From Burkholderiales bacterium (GTDB taxonomy: Bacteria; Pseudomonadota; Gammaproteobacteria; Burkholderiales; Burkholderiaceae_C): a stretch of 64,000 nucleotides of DNA. Position numbers and translations under genes: made by a program. Position 1 is the first letter of the stretch. Every line of letters begins with the position of its first letter. The stretch spans positions 1 through 64,000 of the forward strand of contig RXJW01000009.1 of the NCBI GenBank assembly GCA_003963005.1, given 5' to 3'. This document shows, in pieces, positions 36,902 through 46,175 of this stretch. The notes beneath the pieces are model-generated. The model ran no database searches. It saw nothing but the letters and a program-made list of their open reading frames with translations, and was not told where the DNA came from.

Positions 36902-37504
36902 TCACAGCCCGCCGACGAAGTAGCGCTTCAGGCCCGCCAGGATCATCTCCACGGCGATGGCCGTGAGCACCAAGCCCATCAGCTTCTCGATGGCCGACAC
37001 GACCGAATCGCCCAGCAGCTTGCGGATGCGGTCGGCGAGCACCAGCACCAAGAACGACACCAGCATCGCCGCGCTGAGTGCGCCGATCCATTCATAGATG
37101 CGATCCGGCTGGCGCGAGGCCAGCAGCAGCACCGTGGCCATGGCGGACGGTCCGGCCAGCAGCGGCACGGCCAGTGGAAAGATCAGCGGCTCGCGCCCCG
37201 GTTCCACGCCGTAGGCCGACTCGCCCGAGCTGCCGAAGATCATGCGGATGGCGATGATCACGAGGATCACGCCGCCGGCCACCTCCAGCGAGCGCTCCGA
37301 CAGGTGCATCACCCGCAGGAAGCCCTCGCCCAGGAACATGAAGGCGAACAGCACGCAGAACGCGATGCCCACCTCGCGCACCGCCACGCGCGTGCGCCGC
37401 TCCTTGGGCACGGCGCGCATGATGGGAATGAAGATCGGCAGGCTGCCGAGCGGGTCGAGCACCAGCAGCAGCAGGATCAGGGCAGAGAGAAAACTATGGT
37501 CCAT
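36902..37504 (-). CDS. MarC family integral membrane protein
   Basis: 200 residues with six predicted membrane helices and the MarC (UPF0056) pattern: LLVLDPLGSLPIFIPIMRAV, GVILVIIAIRMIFG, PLAVPLLAGPSAMATVLLLA, and the C-terminal LMGLVLTAIAVEMILAGLKR. The family was once tied to multiple antibiotic resistance, which later work did not support; transport substrate unknown. No operon partner. Confidence 0.9.
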   Translation of the reverse strand: MDHSFLSALILLLLVLDPLGSLPIFIPIMRAVPKERRTRVAVREVGIAFCVLFAFMFLGEGFLRVMHLSERSLEVAGGVILVIIAIRMIFGSSGESAYGVEPGREPLIFPLAVPLLAGPSAMATVLLLASRQPDRIYEWIGALSAAMLVSFLVLVLADRIRKLLGDSVVSAIEKLMGLVLTAIAVEMILAGLKRYFVGGL

Positions 37505-37548
37505 CGGCCCTGATTGTCCGTCCGCTGCGGGGTCAGCCCATCAAGCGG

Positions 37549-39588
37549 TCACGGCTTGACCGCTTCCGCCAGGCCCGGCACGTGCTCGGCGCCGGCCACC
37601 ACCTTCGCACTGGAGCGCTTGACGGTGTCGCCCACCGGCTCGACGCGGCCACCCAGGCATTGGCCCAGGAAGGCTTCCGTGACGGCATTGAACGCGATGC
37701 GGTTCTCCGGCCGGGCGAAGCCGTGGCCCTCGTCCGGGAAGAGCACATAGCTCACCGGGATCTTCTTGGCCTGCATGGCCTGCACGATCTGGTCGCTCTC
37801 GGCCTGCTTCACGCGCGGGTCGTTGGCGCCCTGCCCGATCAGCAGCGGCCGCACGATGCGGTCGGCCTTGTACAGCGGCGACGCCGCACGCAGCACGGCC
37901 TTGCCCGCGTCGGTCGTGGGATCGCCCATGCGGCTGTACATCTGCTTCTTGCCGGCTTCCCAGTACGGCGGGATCGTGGACAGCAACGTCTCCAGGTTGG
38001 ACGGCCCCACGATGTCGACCGCGCAGGCGAACTTGGTCGGCGTGAAGGTCACGCCGGCCAGCGCCGCATAGCCGCCGTAGCTGCCGCCCATGATGGCGAC
38101 CTTGTCCGGCGTGGTGACACCCTGCTTCACGGCCCAGTCCACGGCGTCGATGAGGTCGTCGTGCATCGACAGGCCCCACTGCAGGTTGCCGGCGTTCAGG
38201 AACTTCTTGCCGAAGCCCGTGGAGGCGCGGAAGTTCACGGCCAGCACGGCATAGCCGCGGTTGGCGAGCCACTGGTGATAACCGTTATAGCCGTGCTCAT
38301 CACGCGCCCAAGGGCCACCGTGCACGAACAGCACCAGCGGCACGGCCTTGTCGGCCTTGCCGCCCTGCCAGGTCACGCCGCGGGGCAGCGTCAGGTAGCT
38401 GGGCAGGGTGAGGCCATCACGCGCCTTGATCTCCACGCCGTGCATCCCCACCAGCGGCGCGTCCTTCAGCTCGGGGCGGGAGACATAGAGCGGCTCCAGC
38501 TTGCGGGCCTTGCGGTCGTAGAGGTAGGTGGCCGCCACACGCGACACCGGGTCGATGCCGACGATCCACTTGTCATCCGCCTGGGTGCGGCTGGCAACAA
38601 AGATCTCACCCTCGCCCAACTGCTTCTTGAGCCAGTCGAAGTCGGCCTGCAGCCCGCGGTCGATGAACTTCCACTCGGTCTGCAGGTAGTTGACGGCATA
38701 GGCCTGCACGACGCCTGTGACCGGGTCGCGCAGCGTGTCGCCGAGGTCGGCACGGGCATCGCGGGCCAGCACGCTGCGCTTGCCGCTGGCCACATCCTCG
38801 GCAATGACGGTCGTGGTGTCGCTTTCGCGCGAGTCCATCCAGTACAGCGTCTTGCCGTCGGCGGTGTAGCCAAGCGGTGAGGTCGCGCTGTCTTCCAGTG
38901 CGGTGCTCAGGAAGGGCTTGTCCTCGACCTTGCCGTCGGCCAGCTTGAAGAAGTCCGAGCCGCCGGCCGCGTTCGGGCGCTGGGCCAGGCGCAGGGTCAG
39001 GCTGTCGTCGGCCAGGAAGCCGGCATAGCCATCGCCCTGCAGGACGAGCTTGAGCTCGCCGCTGCGCAGGTTGAGCAGGTAGACGTCATGCCAGCGCGGA
39101 TCGCGGTTGTTGATGCCCACGAGCAGTTCGTCCAGGCGCACGCGCGAACGGCCCACCACGCGGACGCGCACCTTGTCGAAGGGCGTGTAGTCGCGCTGCT
39201 TGCCGGTCGCGACATCCACGCCGTAGAGGCGGAAGTTCTCGTCGCCGGCCTGGTCCTTCACGAAGAGCACCTGCTCGCCGTTGCCCGACCAGAAATGCGT
39301 CGGGATCGGGCGGTCCTTCGAGTCGGTCAGCGCACGGGCCTCCTGCGGCTTGTCGCTCGGGGCCACCCACACGTTCATGACGCCGGCGACCGGCGCCATC
39401 CACGACAGCCACTTGCCGTCCGGGCTGAGCTGGGCACCACTCTTGACCGGGTTGCCGAACAGCGCCGCACGCGGGATCAACGGCGTGTCGGCCGGCGTCG
39501 CGGCGGTGGCGGCCAGGCTGGCCAGAGGCAGCGCTGCAGCCAGCGCCAGGGTCAACAGAGGCAGACGAACAGTGCGAGAAAGGTTCAT
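37549..39588 (-). CDS. S9 family prolyl oligopeptidase / dipeptidyl-peptidase, exported
   Basis: 679 residues with a Sec signal peptide (cut near ASLAATA). A seven-blade beta-propeller (about 40-400; LSPDGKWLSWMAPVAGVMNV, HFWSGNGEQVLFVKD) precedes the alpha/beta hydrolase domain. Ser503 lies in AIMGGSYGGYAALAG, Asp590 in GQGANDPRVK and His622 in FPDEGHGFARPENR, a full catalytic triad. It cuts short peptides in the periplasm. It follows the TonB-dependent receptor gene on the same strand after 65 bases, so uptake and peptide cutting may be linked. Confidence 0.93.
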   Translation of the reverse strand: MNLSRTVRLPLLTLALAAALPLASLAATAATPADTPLIPRAALFGNPVKSGAQLSPDGKWLSWMAPVAGVMNVWVAPSDKPQEARALTDSKDRPIPTHFWSGNGEQVLFVKDQAGDENFRLYGVDVATGKQRDYTPFDKVRVRVVGRSRVRLDELLVGINNRDPRWHDVYLLNLRSGELKLVLQGDGYAGFLADDSLTLRLAQRPNAAGGSDFFKLADGKVEDKPFLSTALEDSATSPLGYTADGKTLYWMDSRESDTTTVIAEDVASGKRSVLARDARADLGDTLRDPVTGVVQAYAVNYLQTEWKFIDRGLQADFDWLKKQLGEGEIFVASRTQADDKWIVGIDPVSRVAATYLYDRKARKLEPLYVSRPELKDAPLVGMHGVEIKARDGLTLPSYLTLPRGVTWQGGKADKAVPLVLFVHGGPWARDEHGYNGYHQWLANRGYAVLAVNFRASTGFGKKFLNAGNLQWGLSMHDDLIDAVDWAVKQGVTTPDKVAIMGGSYGGYAALAGVTFTPTKFACAVDIVGPSNLETLLSTIPPYWEAGKKQMYSRMGDPTTDAGKAVLRAASPLYKADRIVRPLLIGQGANDPRVKQAESDQIVQAMQAKKIPVSYVLFPDEGHGFARPENRIAFNAVTEAFLGQCLGGRVEPVGDTVKRSSAKVVAGAEHVPGLAEAVKP

Positions 39589-39653
39589 GCGTGTCTCGAA
39601 TCGAAGTTGGGCGAGGCAGCGAGCATAGTCACAGGCTGGCCACCTGCCGAAGG

Positions 39654-42020
39654 TCAGAAACGGTAATAGGCCCGCGCGTAGTAGGACGCCCCGTTCAGGC
39701 CGAACTGCACGCTTTCGTAGATGAAGCTGTTGTCGGTTTCGCTCGCGTCCTGTTTGGTGGGCTTCACGTTGAACACGTTGTTGCCACCGGCGCTGAGCTT
39801 GAGCGCTGGTGTGACCTGCCAGCTCAGGCCCAGGTCCATCGAGGTCTTGGGCTTGTAGTGCGCATTGGGCACGGGCGGGCCATCGAAGGTGCCCAGGGTC
39901 TGGCTGCCGAAGTGGATGACCTTGGCCTCACCCGTCCACGCGCCCTGGCTGTACTCAAAGCCCAGCGTGCCCTTCGCGCGGGGGCCGCCTTGCTCGATGT
40001 AGAGCCGTTCCTTCTCCGACAGGAGCACGTCGGTGAAGTTCTGCAGCTTGGGCGGCGCATTGACGGCCGTGACGCGGGTGCGGCTGATGTTGAGCGCCAG
40101 GAAGGTGTTGAGCTGGCCGGGGCCGAGCGTGCTGCGGTAGGCAGCCGTCAGGTCGAGGCCGCGCGTGCGGGTGTTCACCGAGTTGACGAAGAAGGCGGTC
40201 TGCTCGACGCCCAGGCTGTCCAGCAGCGGGGCGAGTACCGGGAAGTTGTTGGCATCGAAGCGTCCCGACAGCACGATGCGGTCGCGGATCTTGATCTGGT
40301 AGAGGTCAACCGTCAGATCGAAGTCGCGACCGGGCTTGAAGGTCGTGCCCAGCGACAGGTTCCGCGACTTCTCCTGCTTGAGCGGCGGCACCCCGGCCGC
40401 GTTGGTGATGGCGCTGCCGTTGGGGGCCAGTTGCACCGGCACCGGCCGGTCGCCGATGAAGTCGGTGAAGGTCGACGAGAAGTAGAGCTGTTGCAGGCTC
40501 GGCGCACGGAAGCCGGTGCTGGCCGCGCCTCGCAGCAGCCATTGCGGCGTCAGGCGGTAGCTGCCCGAGAGCTTGCCGATGGTGCTGGAGCCGAAGTCGC
40601 TGTAGTGCTCGGTGCGCAGCGCGGCATCCAGCGTGAGCGCCTCGGTCAGTGTGACTTCCCAGTCGGCATAGCCCGCATAGCTTGAACGGCGGCGATTGGT
40701 GACGTCGGCCGGCTGGAAGCCGGGGAAGCCTTGGCTGCCGGCGTTGCCGCCGAAGTTCAGGCCGTCGGCGTCGATGTAGGAACCCGGCTCGCCGGCGAAG
40801 ATGTTGTACCGCTCGCTGCGGTACTCCGCACCAAAGGCCACGTTGCTGCCGCCCAGCAGGTCGGGGAAGAAGCGCGACACGTCGAGATTGGTGGTCGCCT
40901 GCTTGAACTCGAAACCACCGGCGTCGAAGCGGGTGGCGCTCACGCCCTTGCCGCCGGACAACAAGTCCTTGTTGGCGATCGAGGCGTTGAGCGTGTTGGA
41001 GACGTTGTAATGCAGCCGGTTGGAGCCGTAGGTCTGCGACAGGTCGGTGTCCCAGCCGGAGATCTGGGAACGCCAGCCGGCGATGAGGGCGCGGTCCTCG
41101 ATCTTGCCGTTGATGAACGGGACGAAGCCGTCGGGGTACATGGCCGCCGAATTGCGCTTCGGGATGTCCGCGGAACCGACGCCGCCTCGGCCGTAGGCTG
41201 CCGACGAGGCATCGCGGTTCTGGGCCCCCGCCGTGACGTACAACTTGTCGGCGCCGGACAGCGGGAATTCACCGTTGAGGTAGATCGTCGAGTTCTCCAC
41301 CTTGGTGTCACCGATGATCCGCGGGAAATCCTCGGGCCGCGCACGGTTGGAGCGCCCGCGGTCCTGGTATTCGCCGGTGATGCCGAGCACGCCACCGCCC
41401 AGCTTCACGCCGCAGTAGGCCGAGGCCAGGTAGTTCTTGCCGTCACCGGCAGAGTACTGCCCGTAGCCGGCCACCGCCTCGCAACCCGCCTTCTTCTTGA
41501 GCTGGATGTTGATGACGCCGGCGATGGCGTCCGAGCCGTACTGCGCCGCTGCGCCGTCGCGCAGCACCTGCACGTTGTCGATGGCCAGCAGCGGCAGGGC
41601 ATTCATGTCGGTGCCGGTCGCGCCGCGGTTGCGGGCGCCGAACAGGTTCACCAGCGCCACCGTGTGGCGGCGCTTGCCGTTGACGAGCACCAGGGTCTGG
41701 TCGGAGCCCAGGCCGCGCAGCGCCGCGGAGTCGATCAGGTCGGCGCCGTCGGCGCCCGTCTGCCGGGTGGAATTGAAGGACGGCGACAGGTACTGCAGCG
41801 ACTGCGCGAGGTCGAACTGGCCACCGCCCTCGGCGACCTTGCCCATCGAGTAGATATCCACCGGCACCAGGGTCTCGGTGGACGACGCAGCCGGCAGCGA
41901 CTTGCGCGAACCGACGACCGTCACCCGCTCCAGGCTGCTGGCCTCCTGGGCCAGCGCGGCGGTGGTGGAGATCAGCGTCAGGGCGGCAAGGGCCGTGGGC
42001 AGCAGGCGGATGGCGTGCAT
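39654..42020 (-). CDS. TonB-dependent outer-membrane receptor
   Basis: 788 residues. Signal peptide MHAIRLLPTALAALTLISTT to ALA-Q; a TonB-box-like ERVTVVGSR; plug domain (DLAQSLQYLSPSFNSTRQTG, LRGLGSDQTLVLVNGKRRHT, VQVLRDGAAAQYGSDAIAGV); then a 22-strand barrel ending in aromatic YYARAYYRF. No FecA-type signalling extension. The ligand is unknown; the adjacent S9 peptidase makes a peptide or peptide-like siderophore plausible. CGGAG precedes ATG 42020. Confidence 0.94.
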   Translation of the reverse strand: MHAIRLLPTALAALTLISTTAALAQEASSLERVTVVGSRKSLPAASSTETLVPVDIYSMGKVAEGGGQFDLAQSLQYLSPSFNSTRQTGADGADLIDSAALRGLGSDQTLVLVNGKRRHTVALVNLFGARNRGATGTDMNALPLLAIDNVQVLRDGAAAQYGSDAIAGVINIQLKKKAGCEAVAGYGQYSAGDGKNYLASAYCGVKLGGGVLGITGEYQDRGRSNRARPEDFPRIIGDTKVENSTIYLNGEFPLSGADKLYVTAGAQNRDASSAAYGRGGVGSADIPKRNSAAMYPDGFVPFINGKIEDRALIAGWRSQISGWDTDLSQTYGSNRLHYNVSNTLNASIANKDLLSGGKGVSATRFDAGGFEFKQATTNLDVSRFFPDLLGGSNVAFGAEYRSERYNIFAGEPGSYIDADGLNFGGNAGSQGFPGFQPADVTNRRRSSYAGYADWEVTLTEALTLDAALRTEHYSDFGSSTIGKLSGSYRLTPQWLLRGAASTGFRAPSLQQLYFSSTFTDFIGDRPVPVQLAPNGSAITNAAGVPPLKQEKSRNLSLGTTFKPGRDFDLTVDLYQIKIRDRIVLSGRFDANNFPVLAPLLDSLGVEQTAFFVNSVNTRTRGLDLTAAYRSTLGPGQLNTFLALNISRTRVTAVNAPPKLQNFTDVLLSEKERLYIEQGGPRAKGTLGFEYSQGAWTGEAKVIHFGSQTLGTFDGPPVPNAHYKPKTSMDLGLSWQVTPALKLSAGGNNVFNVKPTKQDASETDNSFIYESVQFGLNGASYYARAYYRF

Positions 42021-42155
42021 GAGAGGGCTCCGGAAACGTTGTGTGATGGCCGCGGAGTTTGCCCCTGGCAGAAGGGATCCCGAGGCGCGGTGTTGTGGCC
42101 CGCCGACATCTGACCGGGTCATCCCGCACCCCGGGAAAACACCGGCCCGGCAGCC

Positions 42156-43028
42156 TCAGCCCCGCGGATGGTGCGCCGCGTGCAGGGCCTTGAGGCGTTC
42201 GCGCGCCACATGGGTGTAGATCTGCGTCGTGGAGAGGTCGGCATGCCCCAGAAGGAGTTGCACGGCGCGCAGGTCCGCACCATGGTTGAGCAGGTGCGTG
42301 GCGAAAGCATGGCGGAGTGTGTGCGGCGACAGCGGCGCTGTGATACCCGCCGCGAGCGCATGTCGCTTGATCAGGGTCCAGAACATCTGGCGCGTCATGC
42401 CGGCGCCGCGGGCGGTGACGAAGAGGTCGTCGCTGCTCTGGCCGGCCAGGATCTCGGCACGGGCCTCGCGCAGGTAGCGCATCATCCAGTCGCGGGCATG
42501 CTCGCCAAACGGCACGAGGCGCGCCTTGCTGCCCTTGCCGGTGATGTGCAGCACGGCGTCCTTGAAGGCCACGTGGGCGCTCTTCAGCGTGACCAGCTCG
42601 CTCACCCGCAGGCCGCTGGCATACATCAGCTCCAGCATCGCCCGGTCGCGCAGGCCGAGCGCCGTGTTCACGTCGGGCGCGGCCAGCAGCGCGCTCACCT
42701 GGGCCTCGCTGAGCAGCTTGGGCACCCGCAGCGGCTGCCTGGCCGCGGTGAGCTTGAGCGTGGGGTCGGCCTGGATGCGGCCTTCACGCAGCGCCCAGCG
42801 GAAGTAGCGCTTGAAGACCGACAGGCGCCGGTTCGCCGTGGTGGCCTTGCCCGCCGGCCGGGCCGCTGCGTACTCGAACAGCTTCAGCTCGGTGCAGGCC
42901 TCAAGCGGCGTGGGCGCAAGCCAGGCTGCCAGTGCCGCCAGATCGCGGCGGTACGCAGCCTGGGTGTTGGCACTCAGGCCGTCTTCCAGCCAGAGCGCCT
43001 CGATGAAGGCTTCGATGGAGGCATCCAT
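42156..43028 (-). CDS. xerD: Site-specific tyrosine recombinase XerD
   Basis: 290 residues. N-terminal SAM-like DNA-binding domain (IEAFIEALWLEDGLSANTQA) and catalytic domain with Arg141 (YASGLRVSELVTL), Lys165 (HITGKGSKARLVP), His236 and Arg239 (SPHTLRHAFATHLL), His262 (LLLGHADLSTTQIY) and Tyr271. Length and sequence fit the chromosome-dimer resolvase, not a phage integrase. Upstream lies the hairpin-rich element, whose nearest stem ends about 60 bases from the start codon. Confidence 0.95.
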   Translation of the reverse strand: MDASIEAFIEALWLEDGLSANTQAAYRRDLAALAAWLAPTPLEACTELKLFEYAAARPAGKATTANRRLSVFKRYFRWALREGRIQADPTLKLTAARQPLRVPKLLSEAQVSALLAAPDVNTALGLRDRAMLELMYASGLRVSELVTLKSAHVAFKDAVLHITGKGSKARLVPFGEHARDWMMRYLREARAEILAGQSSDDLFVTARGAGMTRQMFWTLIKRHALAAGITAPLSPHTLRHAFATHLLNHGADLRAVQLLLGHADLSTTQIYTHVARERLKALHAAHHPRG

Positions 43029-43087
43029 GGCACGTCGGCGTATTCAACCGTGCCGAGCGCCGGGCCGCTCCCAAGCCGGCACGGCCT

Positions 43088-43422
43088 GGCGATGTGCTTG
43101 CCGGTCAATCCGGCAAGCATCGCCGTCCCCAAGGAGTCTGCGCGGCAGAGCGTGGCACCCGCGCCGGGGCGAGTTGCGGGGCCAGGCCAGGCGCCGGCGA
43201 GGCGTGGGTCGGGACCCACAACGAGCCGGCAACGCCGCATGGCCCCGCAAATCGCCCCGGCCCGCAGGGTTGGGCCTGGCCGGGGCGCAGGCGGCGTTGC
43301 TCGTCGTGGCGGGCGCGAGCCCACGGCCTCCTCGCGCCTTGCCTGCGCCCCGGCCAGGCCCAACGCGGGCGCCACGCTCTGCCGCGCAGACTCCTAGGGG
43401 GACCGACCAAGGCTCGCCTTGG
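43088..43422. repeat. Cluster of nested inverted repeats (MITE- or ncRNA-like element)
   Basis: The 409-base gap between xerD and the Bug gene is almost wholly palindromic. Core element 43125-43403: terminal arms match exactly over 25 bases (43132-43156 with 43371-43395) and imperfectly over about 38. Inside, an 11-base stem (43174-43184 with 43240-43250) encloses GTGGGTC-GG-GACCCAC (43204-43219). An exact 24-base stem pairs 43269-43292 with 43341-43364. Flanking hairpins are GCTTGCCGG-TCAAT-CCGGCAAGC (43088-43124 with its outer pairs) and CCAAGG-CTCG-CCTTGG (43407-43422). Part of the right half recurs at 7135-7179. No coding function is supported. Confidence 0.8.
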
Positions 43423-43437
43423 GCGAGGGGCGTCACG

Positions 43438-44403
43438 TCAATCAAGCTTGAGTTTTTGCTGGGCCACAACTTTTTTGTAGACGTCGAACTCGGCCGCGAT
43501 CTGCTGGGCGAACTGCTCGGGCGTGTTGGCGACGATCAGCGAGCCGGTGTCCTCGATGCGCTTCTTCACGTCCGGCAGCTCCAGCGCCTTGCGCACGGCG
43601 GCGTTGATCTTGTCGACGATGTCCCGCGGCAGGCCCTTCGGGCCGTGGATGCCGTAGTAGGCCATGCGGTTCACAGGGTCGAGGCCGACTTCCTTGAAGG
43701 TCGGCACGTTCGGCAATGCCGCCACGCGCTGCGGTGCGGCCACGACGATCGGGATCAACCGGCCGTCCTTGATGAACGGCAGCGCGGACGGCAGGTTGTC
43801 GAAGATCATCGGCACCTGGCCGGCCACCGTGTCGTTGAGTGCCGGGCCGGCGCCGCGGTACGGGATGTGCAGCACGAAGACGCCGGCCAGGGTCTTGTAC
43901 AGCTCCATCTGCAGGTGGCCGATGCCGCCGGTGCCCGAGGTGGCGTAGCTGTGCTTGGCCGGGTTCTTCTTGAGCTCGGCGACGAAGCCCTTGTAATCGC
44001 GCGCCGGGAAGCTCGGGTGCACGGCGATCACGTTCGGCGTGGCCGCCATGTTGATGATCGGCGTGAAGTCGGTCAGCGGGTTGTAGGCGATCTTGGGGTT
44101 GATGGCCGGGTTGGCGGCCGTCGTCGAGACGGTGGCCACGCCCAGGTTGTAGCCATCGGGGGCCTGCCGCATGATTTCGGTCGCGCCCACGGTACCGCCG
44201 CCGCCGGCCTTGTTGTCGACGACCATGGTCTGTCCCAGGATGCCGTTCATGCGCTCCGACACGATGCGGGCAATGATGTCGGTCGTGCCGCCCGGTGCGA
44301 AAGGCACGATCAGGCGGACCGGCTTGCTCGGGTAAGTGTCGGCCCAGACCCGCGGGCTCAAGGATGCGAGGACGGCGGCCTGCAGGACGGAACGGCGTTG
44401 CAT
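43438..44403 (-). CDS. Tripartite tricarboxylate transporter (Bug) substrate-binding protein
   Basis: 321 residues with a signal peptide (MQRRSVLQAAVLASLSPRVWA). The Bug fold is plain: YPSKPVRLIVPFAPGGTTDI, VVDNKAGGGGTVGATEIMRQ, HSYATSGTGGIGHLQMELYK, HIPYRGAGPALNDTVAGQVP, and GPKGLPRDIVDKINAAVRKA. These periplasmic proteins bind carboxylates, amides or similar. No TctA/TctB membrane genes adjoin it, as is usual for the many orphan Bug receptors of Burkholderiales. GGAG precedes ATG 44403. Confidence 0.94.
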   Translation of the reverse strand: MQRRSVLQAAVLASLSPRVWADTYPSKPVRLIVPFAPGGTTDIIARIVSERMNGILGQTMVVDNKAGGGGTVGATEIMRQAPDGYNLGVATVSTTAANPAINPKIAYNPLTDFTPIINMAATPNVIAVHPSFPARDYKGFVAELKKNPAKHSYATSGTGGIGHLQMELYKTLAGVFVLHIPYRGAGPALNDTVAGQVPMIFDNLPSALPFIKDGRLIPIVVAAPQRVAALPNVPTFKEVGLDPVNRMAYYGIHGPKGLPRDIVDKINAAVRKALELPDVKKRIEDTGSLIVANTPEQFAQQIAAEFDVYKKVVAQQKLKLD

Positions 44404-44438
44404 GAGGGCGGTCTCCGTGGTGTGGTGATGGCGCGATG

Positions 44439-45041
44439 CTAGCCCGGCCGCTGACCCAGCAGGCCGGTGCGCAGGCGTTCGTCGCTGTTGTGGTCGCCGA
44501 GGAACACCTTCAGGAAGGCGGTGTAGAAGTCCTGCCCCTCGATCGGCTTGCCCCAGACCTTGCCGTTGACCGTGAGGATGGTGCCGCCCTGAGCCGGCAG
44601 GTAGTCGATGTGCAGCAGGTCGCCCTTCTTGACCCGCCCCACTTCGGCAATCGCCGCATTGAACTGCTTGAGGCGCTCCTCCACCGCCGCCTTCTCGGCG
44701 TCCGTGGAATTGCGGTTCACGCCCTTGTTGATGGCCTTGACGAACTCCTGCGTGGAAACGTCCTTCACGAGGGGAATGACGATGCGCATCTCCAGTCGCT
44801 TCGGCCCCGGCTGGGCATAGATCGCGTCGGCCGCCGAGGCCTTCTGCGGGACGTACAGCGCCGCGAGGTAGAGCGGGTAGATGGCCACCTGGCGCTTGCC
44901 CGTGCCGTTCAGCGTGAGGGTGCTGCCGCCCAACGACAGCGTGTCCGGGAAATCCTGGCCCTCGTAGCGCACGGCCTGGGCGGGCAAGGCGGCGACAGCC
45001 AGGGCGAGCACGGCAGCGCGGCGGCGGATGGAAGGCGACAT
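44439..45041 (-). CDS. Chalcone-isomerase-like periplasmic protein
   Basis: 200 residues with a signal peptide (to PAQA). The bacterial chalcone-isomerase-fold pattern is present: FPDTLSLGGSTLTLNGTGKR, IYPLYLAALYVPQKASAADA, LLHIDYLPAQGGTILTVNGK, and FYTAFLKVFLGDHNSDERLR. Members are mostly of unknown or fatty-acid-binding function and lack true flavonoid isomerase activity. The gene starts one base before the queG stop on the same strand, so the two are probably cotranscribed. Confidence 0.88.
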   Translation of the reverse strand: MSPSIRRRAAVLALAVAALPAQAVRYEGQDFPDTLSLGGSTLTLNGTGKRQVAIYPLYLAALYVPQKASAADAIYAQPGPKRLEMRIVIPLVKDVSTQEFVKAINKGVNRNSTDAEKAAVEERLKQFNAAIAEVGRVKKGDLLHIDYLPAQGGTILTVNGKVWGKPIEGQDFYTAFLKVFLGDHNSDERLRTGLLGQRPG

Positions 45042-46175
45042 TCAGACAACTCCAACATGAGGCGGGCCGGACGATAACGCGCCGCCGGTGTCCGGCGCGG
45101 ACAGGGCCCACGCCACGTGTTCAGCCACGACGTCGTCCGCGGCCTCGACGACCCGATGCAGTGCAGCCCTCAACGCGGGATCGTCACGCTGGCGGAGTGC
45201 ATTGCCCGCCGCAACGGCCAGGTTCCGTTGCCACCGGGTGAATCCGATGCGCCGGATCGCCGAGCCCTCGGTGCGGCGCAGGAACTCGGCTTCATCCCAG
45301 CCCAGCAGCGCGGCAATCGAGTTGCCGGCCAGGCCCGGACGCACGTCGAAATCCGCCAGCACCGCCGGCTGCGCAAACTTGTTCCAGGGGCAGGCCAGCT
45401 GGCAGTCGTCGCAGCCATAGACGCGGTTGCCCATCAGCGGGCGCAGGTCCTGCGGGATCGGGCCATCGTGCTCGATGGTCAGGTAGGAGATGCAGCGGCG
45501 CGCGTCCACCCGGTAGGGTGCCGTGATCGCGCCGGTCGGGCAGGCATCCAGGCAGGCCGTGCATTCGCCGCAGTGCGCCGACACCGGCTCGGTGAGCGGC
45601 AGGGCCAGGTCCACGAAGATCTCGCCCAGGAAGAACATCGAGCCGCCGTCACGATGCAGCGCCAGCGTGTGCTTGCCGCGCCAGCCCAGGCCCGAGCGCG
45701 TGGCCAGCTCCACCTCCAGCACGGGCGCCGAGTCGGTGAACACCCGGTAGCCCAGCGGGCCGACCGCCGCGGCCAGTTCGTCGGCCAGCTTCTGCAGGCG
45801 CTGGCGCAGCACCTTGTGATAGTCCCGCCCCCGGGCATAGAGCGAGATCTGCGCCTGACCGGGCTGCGCCAGACCCGCCCATTCCACCGCCTGCCAGCCC
45901 GACTCCGTGCCCCGCGGCAGGTAGTCCATTCGCGCCGTGATGACCCGCAGCGTGCCCGGCACCAGCTCCGCCGGCCTCGCCCGCTTCAGGCCATGCGCGG
46001 CCATGTACTGCATGCGGCCGTGGCAACCGGCCTCCAGCCAGGCCAGCAAGCCGGGCTCGGCACTGCGCAAGTCCACATCCGCCACCGCGATCTGTGAGAA
46101 TCCGAGGCCATGCGCCCAGCCGCGCAAACGACCCAACAGCGCGGCGGCATCGACAGTGGACGGGACTTCCTGCAT
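45042..46175 (-). CDS. queG: Epoxyqueuosine reductase
   Basis: 377 residues. It reduces epoxyqueuosine to queuosine in tRNA wobble positions using cobalamin and two [4Fe-4S] clusters. The cluster motifs are CGECTACLDACPTGAI and GCDDCQLACPWNKFA. The N-terminal DUF1730 region (WLEAGCHGRMQYMAAHGLKR) is typical. It starts at 46175, abutting tsaE on the other strand, an arrangement common in betaproteobacteria. Confidence 0.95.
   Translation of the reverse strand: MQEVPSTVDAAALLGRLRGWAHGLGFSQIAVADVDLRSAEPGLLAWLEAGCHGRMQYMAAHGLKRARPAELVPGTLRVITARMDYLPRGTESGWQAVEWAGLAQPGQAQISLYARGRDYHKVLRQRLQKLADELAAAVGPLGYRVFTDSAPVLEVELATRSGLGWRGKHTLALHRDGGSMFFLGEIFVDLALPLTEPVSAHCGECTACLDACPTGAITAPYRVDARRCISYLTIEHDGPIPQDLRPLMGNRVYGCDDCQLACPWNKFAQPAVLADFDVRPGLAGNSIAALLGWDEAEFLRRTEGSAIRRIGFTRWQRNLAVAAGNALRQRDDPALRAALHRVVEAADDVVAEHVAWALSAPDTGGALSSGPPHVGVV

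Noticed and set aside
42021..42155. Cobalamin or other riboswitch before the TonB-dependent receptor
   Set aside because: The gap is too short for a B12 riboswitch and lacks its conserved boxes.
42156..43028. Tyrosine recombinase as a sign of an integrative element
   Set aside because: Length, catalytic pattern and similarity fit housekeeping XerD; no tRNA attachment site, no phage or conjugation genes nearby.
43088..43422. Retron-type structured RNA
   Set aside because: No reverse transcriptase gene or msr/msd layout nearby; inverted terminal arms and a second partial copy fit a dispersed repeat better.
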